Shown one piece after another: positions 34,015 through 43,458 of a DNA stretch of 64,000 nucleotides. Made by a program: the position numbers and the translations under genes. The DNA is from Thiodiazotropha sp040507035 (lineage in GTDB: Bacteria; Pseudomonadota; Gammaproteobacteria; Chromatiales; Chromatiaceae). Positions within the stretch are counted from its first letter, which is position 1. Each line of letters opens with the position of its first letter. Under the pieces are notes generated by a model, which was given only the letters and a program-made list of their open reading frames with translations, was not told where the DNA came from and did no database searches. Location of the stretch: positions 62,001 to 126,000 of the forward strand of contig JBEVVR010000031.1 in the NCBI GenBank assembly GCA_040507035.1. The letters run 5' to 3'.

Positions 34015-34431
34015 TTACATATCGTCACAGATGTGACCGCCTTCCTCCTGTTCTTCCTCTGTCGGGGGCATATAGGCTTGAGGCATGCCGGCCGTGGCAC
34101 CCTGCATCAATTCACCGCATTTGCGGATCTCTTTCATTTTTGGATCGCTGTGCATCTGCTTGCTGTACTTCATCGCGGTACTCATTGCCTCATCACGCTT
34201 ACCGGCAGCGCACAGGGCCTTTATATCGGACTCCATTTTTTTTCCCATCGCTTCAAGTTCTTCAAAGTCCTCCTGCTTAAACTTGCTAAAACACTTTTGA
34301 GCCTTCTCGGCGTTGAGCATCATTTGTTGCATCTGTTGCTCGTTCATGCCGGGTGCGGCTTGTGCGGTCTGAGTGAGAAGCATAAGCGCGAAGACGCTGT
34401 ACGAGAGTGACTGGCTGATGGAAATTTTCAT
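34015..34431 (-). CDS. Small secreted protein of unknown function
   Basis: A 138-residue protein from ATG 34431, with a clear signal peptide (ISISQSLSYSVFALMLLTQT, cleavage after AQA). The mature part is helical and charged, with a Met/Gln-rich NEQQMQQMMLNAEKAQKCF start. Cysteines C46, C72, C104 and C134 could form two disulfides. An upstream GTG at 34440 is also in frame. It ends opposite the ChrR-like gene. No known family is recognised. Confidence 0.6.
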   Translation of the reverse strand: MKISISQSLSYSVFALMLLTQTAQAAPGMNEQQMQQMMLNAEKAQKCFSKFKQEDFEELEAMGKKMESDIKALCAAGKRDEAMSTAMKYSKQMHSDPKMKEIRKCGELMQGATAGMPQAYMPPTEEEQEEGGHICDDM

Positions 34432-34758
34432 TACATTCACCGGGTTAGTGTTGAGAAATTCCGTAGAGTTGGCTGATAGGTTATCCTATTTAGCCGTAAA
34501 CTCAAAAACTCATTCAACCCATTAATGTGAATTTGTCTCAACAATTTCCAATTGATTTCCGCTGCGATCCAATGGTTAGACCAGCCCGCAGCATGGGGTG
34601 TATCAGACTATGCATCAGGTCACAATAAAGGTCTCCTGGTCGGGAAGTATCGATTCAGCGCGCTCTTTTCACACTAATCCATATCTTTCTCCATACTTTC
34701 TCCTAAATCGATGGGTAGACTGATTAACTAGAGATTCAATTTAGATAAGGTGTACGGT
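34432..34758. other. 330-bp intergenic region between divergent genes
   Basis: It holds the promoters of two divergent secreted-protein genes. AT-rich runs are present, but no promoter stands out. No RNA gene or repeat was seen. Confidence 0.4.
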
Positions 34759-36195
34759 ATGAAAGCGCTATGGGTGGGATGTTTGGCAAGCGGATTTATC
34801 TCGATCTCAATGGCACAGACCCGGTTTGAACCCGGTGGCGGCAGACCGCCGGGTGGTGGACCGCCCCCTGAGGCGTTCCAGGTGTGCGAACAGAAACAGC
34901 AGGGTGCAGACTGCTCCTTTCAGGCGCCACATGGAGCTGTCGAGGGGAGCTGCAAGAATATGCCCGAAGGTCTGGTCTGCGTGCCGAGTGGCCATCGCAT
35001 GGGGCCTCCTCCCGGTGAGCGACCGGATCAGGACCGTTTTGAGCCGCAACCGGGTGAACTCAGGCAACCGGCCGGCCCGGCTGTGATCCGGGTAGAACCC
35101 TCGGTATCCGCTGTTGTGTCGTCTAAAGGTGTGACAGCTCTGCGGAACAGAGTACCCGACACCGGGCAGATCGACTGTTTCAGCAATCGGCGGCAGGTGG
35201 TTTGTGCGGATGTTCAACCGCGCTTCAAGGGGCAGGATGGCCACTACAGCAGCAAACAGGCTTACTGGGATAATGGTGACGGCACGGTAACCGATCTCGT
35301 TACCGGGCTGCGCTGGCAGCAGGCCCATAATTCGCAACGATTGAGCTATCGGGACGCGGTGGAGGCATGCAGCCGGCTCGAGTTGGCGGGTAGCCGGGCA
35401 TGGCGTCTGCCCAGCATCACCGAGCTCTTCTCCATCTCCCATTGGCGCAACCAAGGGTCGCAGCAGTTCTATATCGATCGCCGCTATTTCGACCTCAAGG
35501 TACCGGGTCCCGAGATTCTCGTTGGCGATCCCTATGCTTCCACCCACGACACCTCAATGATGGGACAGACCTGGTCTTCGACGCACTATGTGGGTGAGAT
35601 AGCATTGGGGTCTTCCACGCCCCATGTCTTCTTTTTCAATTTTCTCGACGGCAGGATAAAGGCCGCACCCAAGCAGGGACGCAGCCGTCTGTTCCACCGC
35701 TGTGTCAGTGGTGAACCCTGGGGTGATAACCTGTTTCAGGACAATCGCAATGGAACGGTAAGCGATGCCGCAGTGAACTTGATGTGGCAACAAGCGGATG
35801 ATGGCCAGCCCCGTGACTGGTACCAGGCCCTTGCTTACTGCGAAGGATTGAACCTGGCAGGGCACAGCGATTGGCGCCTGCCCAACATCAAAGAGCTGCA
35901 GACCCTGGTCGACTATCGTTATAACACTCCGGCCATCGATGCGAACCTTTTCAAACAACAGGACAAGGCCGGTTGGTTCTGGTCTTCCACCACCCATGGG
36001 GAGAATCCCGCCATGGCCAACTATATCTGTTTCGGCCCATGTACCTCGGTGGATGGCGAGGACGTGCATGGCGCCGGCGCCCAACGCAGCGATCCCAAAA
36101 CCGGCAACCCCTCCCGTTGGCAGGCCAGGGGGGGACAGCGGGACGAGACCCGTATCTTTAACTACGCTCGCTGTGTGCGGGATGCGAAAGATTGA
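34759..36195 (+). CDS. Secreted protein with two DUF1566 domains
   Basis: A 478-residue protein from ATG 34759 (AAGG about 9 bases upstream; a GTG at 34750 is possible). It has a short signal peptide ending near SMAQ, then a Pro/Gly-rich linker. Two repeats of the DUF1566 (Lcl C-terminal) domain follow. The first, at about 165-310, has GDGTVTDLVTGLRWQQAHN and RAWRLPSITELFSI; the second, at about 330-475, has RNGTVSDAAVNLMWQQADD and DWRLPNIKELQTLVDY. This fold is related to C-type-lectin and FGE-like domains and often sits on the cell surface. Cysteines are mostly paired. Function unknown; possibly adhesion. Confidence 0.8.
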   Translation: MKALWVGCLASGFISISMAQTRFEPGGGRPPGGGPPPEAFQVCEQKQQGADCSFQAPHGAVEGSCKNMPEGLVCVPSGHRMGPPPGERPDQDRFEPQPGELRQPAGPAVIRVEPSVSAVVSSKGVTALRNRVPDTGQIDCFSNRRQVVCADVQPRFKGQDGHYSSKQAYWDNGDGTVTDLVTGLRWQQAHNSQRLSYRDAVEACSRLELAGSRAWRLPSITELFSISHWRNQGSQQFYIDRRYFDLKVPGPEILVGDPYASTHDTSMMGQTWSSTHYVGEIALGSSTPHVFFFNFLDGRIKAAPKQGRSRLFHRCVSGEPWGDNLFQDNRNGTVSDAAVNLMWQQADDGQPRDWYQALAYCEGLNLAGHSDWRLPNIKELQTLVDYRYNTPAIDANLFKQQDKAGWFWSSTTHGENPAMANYICFGPCTSVDGEDVHGAGAQRSDPKTGNPSRWQARGGQRDETRIFNYARCVRDAKD

Positions 36196-36196
36196 A

Positions 36197-36334
36197 AAGT
36201 CCGCAAATGAACGCGAATGAACGCAAATGTTTTTTACTTCGCGAGAACAGAGCGTAGGGTGCGGCTAGCCGCACCGCTCATCCTAAAGCATAGACCTCTT
36301 CTATTTGCGTTTATTCGCGTTCATTTGCGGACTT
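36197..36334. repeat. Palindromic repeat element with 32-bp terminal inverted repeats
   Basis: Arms 36197-36228 and 36303-36334 are inverted copies, 31 of 32 bases matching, based on the word CGCAAATGAACGCGAATGAA. The 74-bp centre holds a perfect 18-bp palindrome, GGTGCGGCTAGCCGCACC, at 36258-36275. The element lies between two convergent genes and could act as a two-way terminator, but the long, exact arms suggest a non-coding mobile repeat (MITE- or REP-like). Confidence 0.7.
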
Positions 36335-36359
36335 AATAAATAGAAAAGCATCATTTGTC

Positions 36360-37055
36360 TTAGAGCGGCAATTCGAGTTTATAACCGACCCCGTAGATGG
36401 AGCGGATAATCTCTTCATCAGGGGTCACGGCGTTGAGTTTCTTGCGCAGGTTCTTCACATGGGTATCCACGGTGCGATCGCTCACCACCCGCTGATCGGT
36501 GTAGAGATGATCCATCAGCTGGGCGCGGGAGTAGACCCGGCCGGGTTGATCAGCGAAGGCCTTGAGGAGTCTGAACTCCACCGGTGTCAGCTCCAATGCC
36601 ACCCCCTGAAAGCGTGCCGAAAAACGGCTCTCATCGAGTTCCAGACCCGCCACTCCAGGTGTCGACTCGATGGCGGGATGCAGGCGTCGCAGGATCGCCT
36701 TCACCCGCAGCACCACCTCCCTGGGGCTGTAGGGTTTGCAGATGTAGTCGTCGGCGCCGAGTTCCAGGCCGAGCAGGCGATCGATCTCCTCCACCCTGGC
36801 GGTGACCATGACGATGGGCAGATCGGAAAATACGCGGACCTCGCGGCAGATATCGAGGCCGTCCTTGCCCGGCAGCATCAGGTCGAGGAGTATCAGGTCC
36901 GGGGGATTCTCCCGCACCGCCTCCACCACCCCAGTCCCCTCCCGCATGGCGTCGGTGCGAAAGCCCGCCGCCTTGAGGTAGTCCTCGAGCAGGTTCGCCA
37001 GGGCAGGTTCATCTTCGACGATCAGGATGCGTTGGGTTGGCTCACTCATGGTCAT
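36360..37055 (-). CDS. OmpR-family response regulator
   Basis: A 231-residue regulator. The receiver domain spans about 8-120, with LIVEDEPALA, phospho-acceptor D58 in LILLDLMLPGKDG, and the switch lysine in ICKPYSPREVVLRVK. The C-terminal winged helix covers about 135-230 with ELTPVEFRLLKAFADQPGRV, and ends with VDTHVKNLRKKLN. It resembles BaeR-type regulators. It forms a 14-bp overlap with the sensor kinase gene downstream, so the pair acts as one two-component system. Its regulon is unknown. Confidence 0.92.
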   Translation of the reverse strand: MTMSEPTQRILIVEDEPALANLLEDYLKAAGFRTDAMREGTGVVEAVRENPPDLILLDLMLPGKDGLDICREVRVFSDLPIVMVTARVEEIDRLLGLELGADDYICKPYSPREVVLRVKAILRRLHPAIESTPGVAGLELDESRFSARFQGVALELTPVEFRLLKAFADQPGRVYSRAQLMDHLYTDQRVVSDRTVDTHVKNLRKKLNAVTPDEEIIRSIYGVGYKLELPL

Positions 37056-38481
37056 CGGTCTCAGCCGGCAGTTTTATATGGATGCGGATGCCGCCCAAGC
37101 GGGAGGCCTGGGCAGCGATCTTACCCTCATGGGCGGTGACGATGGTCTTGCAGATGGCAAGGCCGAGTCCGGCGCCGCCCTTGCTGCGGTTGCGCGACGC
37201 CTCCACCCGGTAGAAGCGGTCGAACAGTTTCGGCAGCTCACTCTGTGACACACTGGGGGCCGAATCCTCCAGGTTGATATGGATCTGTCGTTTTTTGCGC
37301 TGTGCCGTCAGCCGGCACTCACCGCCGTTGTCGGTATAGCGCAGGCTGTTCTTCAACAGGTTGTCGAAGACCTGCCGCAGCCGACGTTCATCAGCGAAAA
37401 TCTCCAACCCTTCTTCTATGTCAGTGACCAGCATAATCTCTTTCTTTGCGAACTCACCCTCGGCGGCATCGGCGGCCTGTTGCATGATAGCGGAAAGATC
37501 GATTACTGACTTCTGATAGGTCAGTGCCCCCGCATCCACCAGGGCGAGATCGTAGAGATCGTTTACCAGGCGGCTCAATACCATGACCGTGTTGTGGAGC
37601 CTGGCTATCTGTGACTGATCCAGGGGCCGTACCCCGTCCTGAATCGCCTCGATGTCGCCACGCAGGATCGCCAGTGGGGTACGCAGTTCATGGGAGACAT
37701 CCGCCATGCTCTGACGACGCAACTGCTCGTTACGTTGCAACACCTTCGCCAAGGCGTTGAAATCATCCACCAGCCTCCCCAACTCATCGCTGCCCTGGGG
37801 ATCGAGGCGGATATCGAAACGTCCCCTGGCGAGGGCATGGGCGCCTGCGGCGACCGCTTTCACCGGCTTCAGCAGATGGCGTCCCAGGGGGATGCCGATC
37901 ATCAGCGCCAGCAGCAGGGCGCCACCGGCAATGGGGTAGATCGCTTGGAGTTGTTGATCGCGAAAGCGGCGATCGAGATCGGATTCGGGCACCGGAAGAG
38001 GGCTCAGGCTCAACCAGCCGATCGTGCGCTGATCCAGTTCTATTGGCCGCAGCATGGCATTGCCGTCACTGCTGGGCGGTCCGATGATGTTGTTCTTCTC
38101 GGCATCGAGGAGACGCAGCCGGGTGCTCAAGCCACTGCGGTCCTGGGGCGCGAGGGGTGGTGTAAAGGGCATGCCCGGTGGTCCGAGGTTTCTGCCGGAC
38201 GGTCTGGGTGGTAGAGCCTGGGTGTTGCGTGGATTCTGCATCGGCAGGTACTCCATCCAAGCCTCGTGATTGCCGCGTAGGAAATTCCATGAGCCGACTA
38301 TTCTATAGCTGGCACTTAGGTCGGCAACGGTCCCATCGAGGCGCTCCAGTTCCAGTTCCGTCAGATAGGTGATAAAGCCCTTCTGAAAACTCCAATAGAT
38401 CGCCGTCGCCATGGCGGCGACGATCAGAACGCTGGTCAGTGAAAGGACTGCGACGAGTTTGCCGGTGATATTGAACTTCAT
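37042..38481 (-). CDS. Membrane sensor histidine kinase (BaeS-like)
   Basis: A 479-residue kinase. TM1 lies at about 8-30 (VAVLSLTSVLIVAAMATAIY) and TM2 at 184-203. Between them is a periplasmic sensor domain of about 150 residues, rich in Pro and Arg. HAMP (204-255) is followed by the dimerisation helix with H264 in DVSHELRTPLAILRGD, then the ATPase domain with NLLKNSLRYTD and GAGLGLAICKTIV. It phosphorylates the regulator encoded just upstream on the same transcript. The signal is unknown; BaeS-like sensors often respond to envelope stress. Confidence 0.9.
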   Translation of the reverse strand: MKFNITGKLVAVLSLTSVLIVAAMATAIYWSFQKGFITYLTELELERLDGTVADLSASYRIVGSWNFLRGNHEAWMEYLPMQNPRNTQALPPRPSGRNLGPPGMPFTPPLAPQDRSGLSTRLRLLDAEKNNIIGPPSSDGNAMLRPIELDQRTIGWLSLSPLPVPESDLDRRFRDQQLQAIYPIAGGALLLALMIGIPLGRHLLKPVKAVAAGAHALARGRFDIRLDPQGSDELGRLVDDFNALAKVLQRNEQLRRQSMADVSHELRTPLAILRGDIEAIQDGVRPLDQSQIARLHNTVMVLSRLVNDLYDLALVDAGALTYQKSVIDLSAIMQQAADAAEGEFAKKEIMLVTDIEEGLEIFADERRLRQVFDNLLKNSLRYTDNGGECRLTAQRKKRQIHINLEDSAPSVSQSELPKLFDRFYRVEASRNRSKGGAGLGLAICKTIVTAHEGKIAAQASRLGGIRIHIKLPAETDDHE

Positions 38482-38669
38482 ATCACTATTCTGGTACCCA
38501 TCGCTTGTGGTTGCGAGATCTCAACCCATTCTTCACAAAATCTCCTCATTCACACCACAGTTGCTACTGATTCTGGGCATATTCTTACTCACAGAGAGAA
38601 AAACCAGCGCAGAGACAACAGATGCAAACATACAGCCTGAATATCAAACAAGAATCGGAAGGGTTGCGT

Positions 38670-39377
38670 ACGATGGGATCAACAGATCATTCCAAAAGGG
38701 GTAACTGCAACCTCAGACTTGTGAAACATGATAATCAGTCAGTCTCCACAATTCGACTGCCAGACCGGGTTTCCGATCCAGTTACGCCTGATCAGCGATT
38801 GCAGACACGGGTTGATGAGCTTGAACAGCAGGTGGCATTGCTGCAGCAGCAGTTGGAAACCGAACGTAGACTTGCCCAGGTCGATCCGCTTACCGGTATT
38901 GCAAACCGGCGTGCCTTCTCCGAGCGATTGAAATCGGAGATAGCACGCAGTGAACGCAGCGGTTCGCCCCTGTCGCTGGTGGTCTGGGATATCGACCATT
39001 TCAAAAAGATCAATGACACCTATGGGCACCCCTTTGGTGATGATGTGATTCGATGTGTGGCCCAGGTGATAGATTCACACCTGCGCGAAAGTGATTTCAC
39101 CGCACGATACGGGGGTGAAGAGTTCGTGGCGCTACTGCCCGAATGCGACGCCGAGGGTGCAAGAGCCCTGGCAGAAAAAATCAGCCAGGTGATTCAACAG
39201 AGCGGTTGTTGCTTCAATGTCATCGGATTGAAACTCACTGTCTCATGCGGTATTGCATCTCTTCACGGGCCCGATAGGGATGAGACACTCTTCAAGCGTG
39301 CCGATGACGCCCTCTACAGGGCCAAGGTGAGCGGAAGGAACCGGGTTGTGGTTGAGGACGATGTGATTAGTCTTTAA
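38670..39377 (+). CDS. GGDEF diguanylate cyclase
   Basis: A 235-residue protein from ATG 38670, chosen for the GGAAGGG ribosome-binding site just upstream; ATG 38622 would add 16 residues. A short coiled coil (VDELEQQVALLQQQLETERR) precedes the GGDEF domain, DPLTGIANRRAF to the end. The active-site signature reads GGEEF, compatible with cyclase activity, and the inhibitory I-site RESD lies five residues before it, so product inhibition is likely. No membrane span or sensor domain is present. It makes c-di-GMP; with the HD-GYP and HDOD genes in the same window it points to c-di-GMP signalling. Confidence 0.88.
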   Translation, partial: TMGSTDHSKRGNCNLRLVKHDNQSVSTIRLPDRVSDPVTPDQRLQTRVDELEQQVALLQQQLETERRLAQVDPLTGIANRRAFSERLKSEIARSERSGSPLSLVVWDIDHFKKINDTYGHPFGDDVIRCVAQVIDSHLRESDFTARYGGEEFVALLPECDAEGARALAEKISQVIQQSGCCFNVIGLKLTVSCGIASLHGPDRDETLFKRADDALYRAKVSGRNRVVVEDDVISL

Positions 39378-39605
39378 ATTTGAACGTAGCTAAGCCAGGC
39401 CTGTCATACTATCCTATCTTGTACTCGATTAACCTGACAATCACAGTCCAACCTGGCGTGACGCCTCTTGTTATGTCTCGTGACTGTAACAATAAACAGG
39501 TCCTAGGGGTAATACATTGCTGCGAAAAGGCTAACCCCCATTGATCCTGTCAATACAGGTTGACGGATACTAAACGCTACGGATGGAGAAGGATGGAGGC
39601 TCTGC

Positions 39606-40085
39606 ATGATCAAACTCAATGTCAACGGTTCAGATCATTCCCTCGACATCGATCCCGATACTCCCTTGTTGTGGGCGTTACGGGACCACGTCGGACTCAC
39701 CGGCACCAAATACGGCTGTGGAATCGCGCAGTGCGGTACCTGCACGGTACACCTCGATGGTGAACCGGTTCGCTCCTGTATTACCCCTGTGTCGGAAGCG
39801 ATAGGCAGGCAGGTGACTACAATCGAGGGCTTGGATTCTGCCGTCGGCAAGGCGGTACAGGCCGCATGGCTTGATCAGGAGGTGGTGCAGTGCGGCTACT
39901 GCCAGTCGGGCCAGATCATGTCAGCCACGGCCCTGCTCGAACGCAAGCCACGCCCCACCGACGCGGATATCGATGACGCCATGCGGGGCAACCTCTGCCG
40001 CTGTGCCACCTATGTGCGGATTCGCGCTGCCATCAAGGCGGCCGCCGCCAAGTCCGCCCAGGCTGCAGGGAGGAAAACGCTATGA
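39606..40085 (+). CDS. (2Fe-2S) subunit of molybdenum hydroxylase, IorA-like
   Basis: A 159-residue electron-transfer subunit. The N-terminal plant-type ferredoxin domain has the cluster cysteines in KYGCGIAQCGTCTVHLDG and VRSC; the second domain has CGYCQSGQIM and NLCRCATYVRIR. This two-cluster layout is typical of xanthine dehydrogenase/aldehyde oxidase small subunits, and the short separate form resembles isoquinoline 1-oxidoreductase alpha (IorA). It overlaps the large subunit by ATGA. The natural substrate is unknown. Confidence 0.88.
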   Translation: MIKLNVNGSDHSLDIDPDTPLLWALRDHVGLTGTKYGCGIAQCGTCTVHLDGEPVRSCITPVSEAIGRQVTTIEGLDSAVGKAVQAAWLDQEVVQCGYCQSGQIMSATALLERKPRPTDADIDDAMRGNLCRCATYVRIRAAIKAAAAKSAQAAGRKTL

Positions 40086-42271
40086 AGAGTGAGTGGATTG
40101 CCAATCTGAGTCGCCGCCGTTTCCTCGCCGCGGGAGTCGCCACCGCAGCCGGGTTGACCCTGGGTATCATGCCGGTCAGCCGTGCGGAGATGCGCAAGTC
40201 GGGTCCCGGGTTTGCGGGTGTTGCGCCGGCGCAGGACGAGATCTTTCAACCCAACGCCTTTTTACGCATCGGCAGTGACAACCAGGTCACCGTGATTTCC
40301 AAACATCTGGAGATGGGACAGGGTACCTACACCGGACTGGCCACCCTGGTGGCGGAAGAGCTCGATGCCGCCTGGGAACAGGTAGAAGTGGTGGGTGCCC
40401 CGGCGGATGCGAAGCGTTACAAGAATCTCTATTGGGGCGAGTCCCAAGGGACCGGCGGCAGCACCGCCATCGCCAACTCCTGGCTGCAGATGCGCAAGGC
40501 TGGTGCCTCGGCGCGACATATGCTGGTAGAGGCTGCCGCGAAGCAATGGCAGGTGAAAGCGGATGAGATCGAGGTTCAGGAAGGTGTGCTGAGCCATGCC
40601 TCAAGCGGCCGCAGCGCCAACTTCGGCGAGCTGGCTGAAGCCGCCGCGCAACAGCCCGTACCCCAGGAAGTATTGCTCAAGGACCCGGAGGAGTTTCGTC
40701 TCATCGGCAAGCGCCTCCCGCGCAAGGACAGTGCGGAGAAGACAGATGGCAGTGCGATTTTTACCATCGATGTAAAACTCCTGGAAATGTATACCGCCCT
40801 GGTGGCCCATCCCCCGCGCTTCGGTGCCAAGGTGAGCAGTTTTGATGACAAGGCCGCGAGAAAGGTCAAGGGTGTCAAACAGGTATTGCAGATCCCTTCG
40901 GGGGTTGCCGTGGTGGCGGATGATTTCTGGAGTGCCAAGCAGGGTAGGGATGCGTTGCAGATTGAATGGGATGAGAGCGAGGCCTTCAAGCAGAACTCCA
41001 AAGAGATACTCGATGACTACCGAACCCTGGCGAAACAACCCGGTAGGGTCGCCCGCAACGAGGGTGACAGCGAGGCGGCGATGTCTCAGGCGGCAAAGGT
41101 CATCGAGGCCGAATACAGCGTACCCTTCCTCGCCCATGCCGCAATGGAACCGATGGATTGCGTGGTGCGCATAGACGCCTCGGGTTGTGAGATCTGGAAT
41201 GGGGAGCAGATGAATACCGGGGATCAGATGGCGGTCGCCGGCCTGCTTGGATTGCAGCCGGATCAGGTGCGCATCAACATGCTCTATGCCGGCGGTTCCT
41301 TCGGTCGTCGCGCCAATCCCAAGGCCGACTATGTCCTCGAGGCGGTGCATATCGCCAAGATGATGCCCCCGGGGACCCCGGTAAAACTGATCTGGACCCG
41401 TGAGGATGACATACGCGGTGGTTACTACCGCCCCCTCTATCTGCACAAACTCAAGGCGGGACTGGATGCTGACAACCGGCCTCTTGTCTGGCAGCAGCGT
41501 ATCGTCGGCCAATCGATCCTGGCGGGCACACCCTTCGAGTCGGTGATGGTCAAGGACGGGATTGACCAGACATCGGTGGAGGGTGCGGCAAACCTGCCCT
41601 ATGCGCTGAAGAACATCCACATCGACCTGCACTCACCTCCACTGCCGGTACCGGTGCTCTGGTGGCGCTCGGTGGGTTCCACCCATACCGCGTTTGCGGT
41701 GGAGTGCTTCCTCGATGAAATAGCGGCCGAGGCGGGTAAGGATCCGGTGGCCTTTCGGCGCGAACTGCTGGCGGAGCATCCGCGCCACCTCGGGGTACTC
41801 AACCTGGCGGTGGAGAAAGCGGGTTGGGATGAACCACTGGGGCGCAACCGTGGCCGCGGCGTGGCGGTGCACGAATCCTTCAACTCCTATGTGGCCCAGG
41901 TGGCGGAGGTTACGGTTCGGCGCGGGGTGATCTATGTGGACCGGGTGGTGATTGCGGTGGATTGCGGGGTGCCGGTCAATCCCGATGTCATCGAGGCGCA
42001 GATGCAGGGCGGTATGGGATACGGCCTGGCGGCCACCCTGGCCAGCGAGCTGAGCTTCAAGGAGGGGCGGGTGGTGCAGTCCAACTTCCACGACTACCTG
42101 ACCCTGCGTATCGACCAGATGCCCGAGGTGGAGGTCTATATCGTGCCCTCCACAGAGCCGCCTACCGGCGTCGGCGAACCGGCTACACCGGTGATCGCAC
42201 CCGCCGTCGCCAATGCGGTCTTTGCAGCGACGGGTCAGCGTCTGCGGCAACTGCCACTGCGGCTTGCCTGA
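40082..42271 (+). CDS. Molybdopterin-binding subunit of molybdenum hydroxylase, IorB-like
   Basis: A 729-residue catalytic subunit. The N-terminal SRRRFLAAGVATAAGLTLG is a twin-arginine signal, so the folded enzyme is exported or membrane-bound. Molybdopterin-binding segments include NTGDQMAVAGLLGL, YAGGSFGRRANPKADYVLEA and the C-terminal GVGEPATPVIAPAVANAV; the Glu in GVGEP is the usual catalytic base. The order IorA-like, IorB-like, XdhC-like matches membrane-associated dehydrogenases acting on aldehydes or N-heterocycles. Electrons would pass through the partner 2Fe-2S subunit. Confidence 0.88.
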   Translation: MKSEWIANLSRRRFLAAGVATAAGLTLGIMPVSRAEMRKSGPGFAGVAPAQDEIFQPNAFLRIGSDNQVTVISKHLEMGQGTYTGLATLVAEELDAAWEQVEVVGAPADAKRYKNLYWGESQGTGGSTAIANSWLQMRKAGASARHMLVEAAAKQWQVKADEIEVQEGVLSHASSGRSANFGELAEAAAQQPVPQEVLLKDPEEFRLIGKRLPRKDSAEKTDGSAIFTIDVKLLEMYTALVAHPPRFGAKVSSFDDKAARKVKGVKQVLQIPSGVAVVADDFWSAKQGRDALQIEWDESEAFKQNSKEILDDYRTLAKQPGRVARNEGDSEAAMSQAAKVIEAEYSVPFLAHAAMEPMDCVVRIDASGCEIWNGEQMNTGDQMAVAGLLGLQPDQVRINMLYAGGSFGRRANPKADYVLEAVHIAKMMPPGTPVKLIWTREDDIRGGYYRPLYLHKLKAGLDADNRPLVWQQRIVGQSILAGTPFESVMVKDGIDQTSVEGAANLPYALKNIHIDLHSPPLPVPVLWWRSVGSTHTAFAVECFLDEIAAEAGKDPVAFRRELLAEHPRHLGVLNLAVEKAGWDEPLGRNRGRGVAVHESFNSYVAQVAEVTVRRGVIYVDRVVIAVDCGVPVNPDVIEAQMQGGMGYGLAATLASELSFKEGRVVQSNFHDYLTLRIDQMPEVEVYIVPSTEPPTGVGEPATPVIAPAVANAVFAATGQRLRQLPLRLA

Positions 42272-42384
42272 GCATGTTTCAATGCATGTGCGGCATTGTT
42301 TCCGGCTCCCGGGGTTCTCCCTGGGGGCTCATACCCTTTAACTCTGTTCTACCTAGGGCCAGTTAACACTAAAAGGTTATAGAG

Positions 42385-43389
42385 GTGAGTAATAGCGATA
42401 CCTTGAGTGAGATGGTGCAGGCGGAAGACCGTGAGGTCATGGCCAAGGCCGCCGAATGGCTGCGTCAGGGAAAACGGGTGGCCCTGGCGACGGTGACTCA
42501 GACCTGGGGCTCCTCACCCCGGCCACCCGGGTCGTTGATGGCGATGAACCATGAGGGACGCTTCATCGGCTCGGTCTCGGGGGGGTGCGTCGAGGAGGAG
42601 CTGATCAACCGCTATCGCAGCGGGGAGCTCTCCGATGCCCTCCCAACCTCGGTGGGATTCGGTGTCGATAGCCAGGAGGCGGCCCGCTTCGGGCTCCCCT
42701 GCGGCGGCCGACTGCAGATGACCATCGAGCATCTCGACGCGGTTGATCCCATCGAGGAACTCTTGAGGCGCATAGATGGTGGTGAGCTGGTCGCCCGACG
42801 GCTGTCCCAAGATTCCGGCGAGGTAAGCTTAAGTGACGGTGCCGGCTATCCGGAGCTGAGCCTGAGCAATGGGGAGCTGGTCAAGGTCTTTGGTGCCGCC
42901 TGGCAGCTGCTGCTGATAGGGGATGGCCAGTTGGCCCGCTACCTGGCGAGGATGGCGCGTATGCTCGACTACCGGGTGACCATCTGCGACCCCCGGGAGG
43001 ATTTCGCCGATCCCGATCCGCTCCCCGATGTCGCCTATAGCCGGCAGATGCCGGATGACGCGGTCAGAGAGCTGGCATCGAAACCGCGCACCGCCGTGGT
43101 CACCCTGGCCCACGATCCAAAGCAGGATGACATGGCATTGCTCGAGGCCCTCGATACCAACGCTTTTTATATCGGTGCCCTGGGCTCCACACGCTCTGCC
43201 GCGAAACGACGTCAGCGCTTGGTTGAAATGGGTTGCACCTTACAGCAACTGGAGCGGGTTCGGGGTCCGGCCGGTGTGCCGATCGGCAGCAAGCGGCCCT
43301 CGGAGATCGCCCTCTCTATCATGGCGGAGATAACTGCGACTCGGAACAGTGGAGTCGGGGTCGATAAAAGGATAGAGGTGGTTGCCTGA
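42385..43389 (+). CDS. XdhC-family molybdenum cofactor insertion protein
   Basis: A 334-residue protein starting at GTG 42385. The N-terminal domain has AEWLRQGKRVALATVTQTWG and SVSGGCVEEELINRYR; the C-terminal Rossmann domain has LLLIGDGQLARYLARMARML and YIGALGSTRSAAKRRQRL. XdhC-type proteins bind and modify (sulfurate) the molybdenum cofactor and insert it into xanthine-dehydrogenase-type enzymes. It follows the IorB-like gene by 113 bp in the same orientation and probably serves it. Confidence 0.88.
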   Translation: MSNSDTLSEMVQAEDREVMAKAAEWLRQGKRVALATVTQTWGSSPRPPGSLMAMNHEGRFIGSVSGGCVEEELINRYRSGELSDALPTSVGFGVDSQEAARFGLPCGGRLQMTIEHLDAVDPIEELLRRIDGGELVARRLSQDSGEVSLSDGAGYPELSLSNGELVKVFGAAWQLLLIGDGQLARYLARMARMLDYRVTICDPREDFADPDPLPDVAYSRQMPDDAVRELASKPRTAVVTLAHDPKQDDMALLEALDTNAFYIGALGSTRSAAKRRQRLVEMGCTLQQLERVRGPAGVPIGSKRPSEIALSIMAEITATRNSGVGVDKRIEVVA

Positions 43390-43409
43390 AGCAATAGATA
43401 AGCAGTATA

Positions 43410-43453
43410 TATGTTATTGCATATTTACATAGAATAAAATATGCATTAGCATA
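43410..43453. promoter_or_regulatory. Two matching palindromic operators before hipB
   Basis: TATGTTATTGCATA (43410-43423) and TATGCATTAGCATA (43440-43453) have the same ends, TATG and GCATA, around a variable middle, with centres 30 bp apart, close to three helical turns. The second site ends 5 bp before the start codon of the antitoxin. This fits paired operators of a HipB-like autorepressor; binding is not known. Confidence 0.6.
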
Positions 43454-43458
43454 TATTT

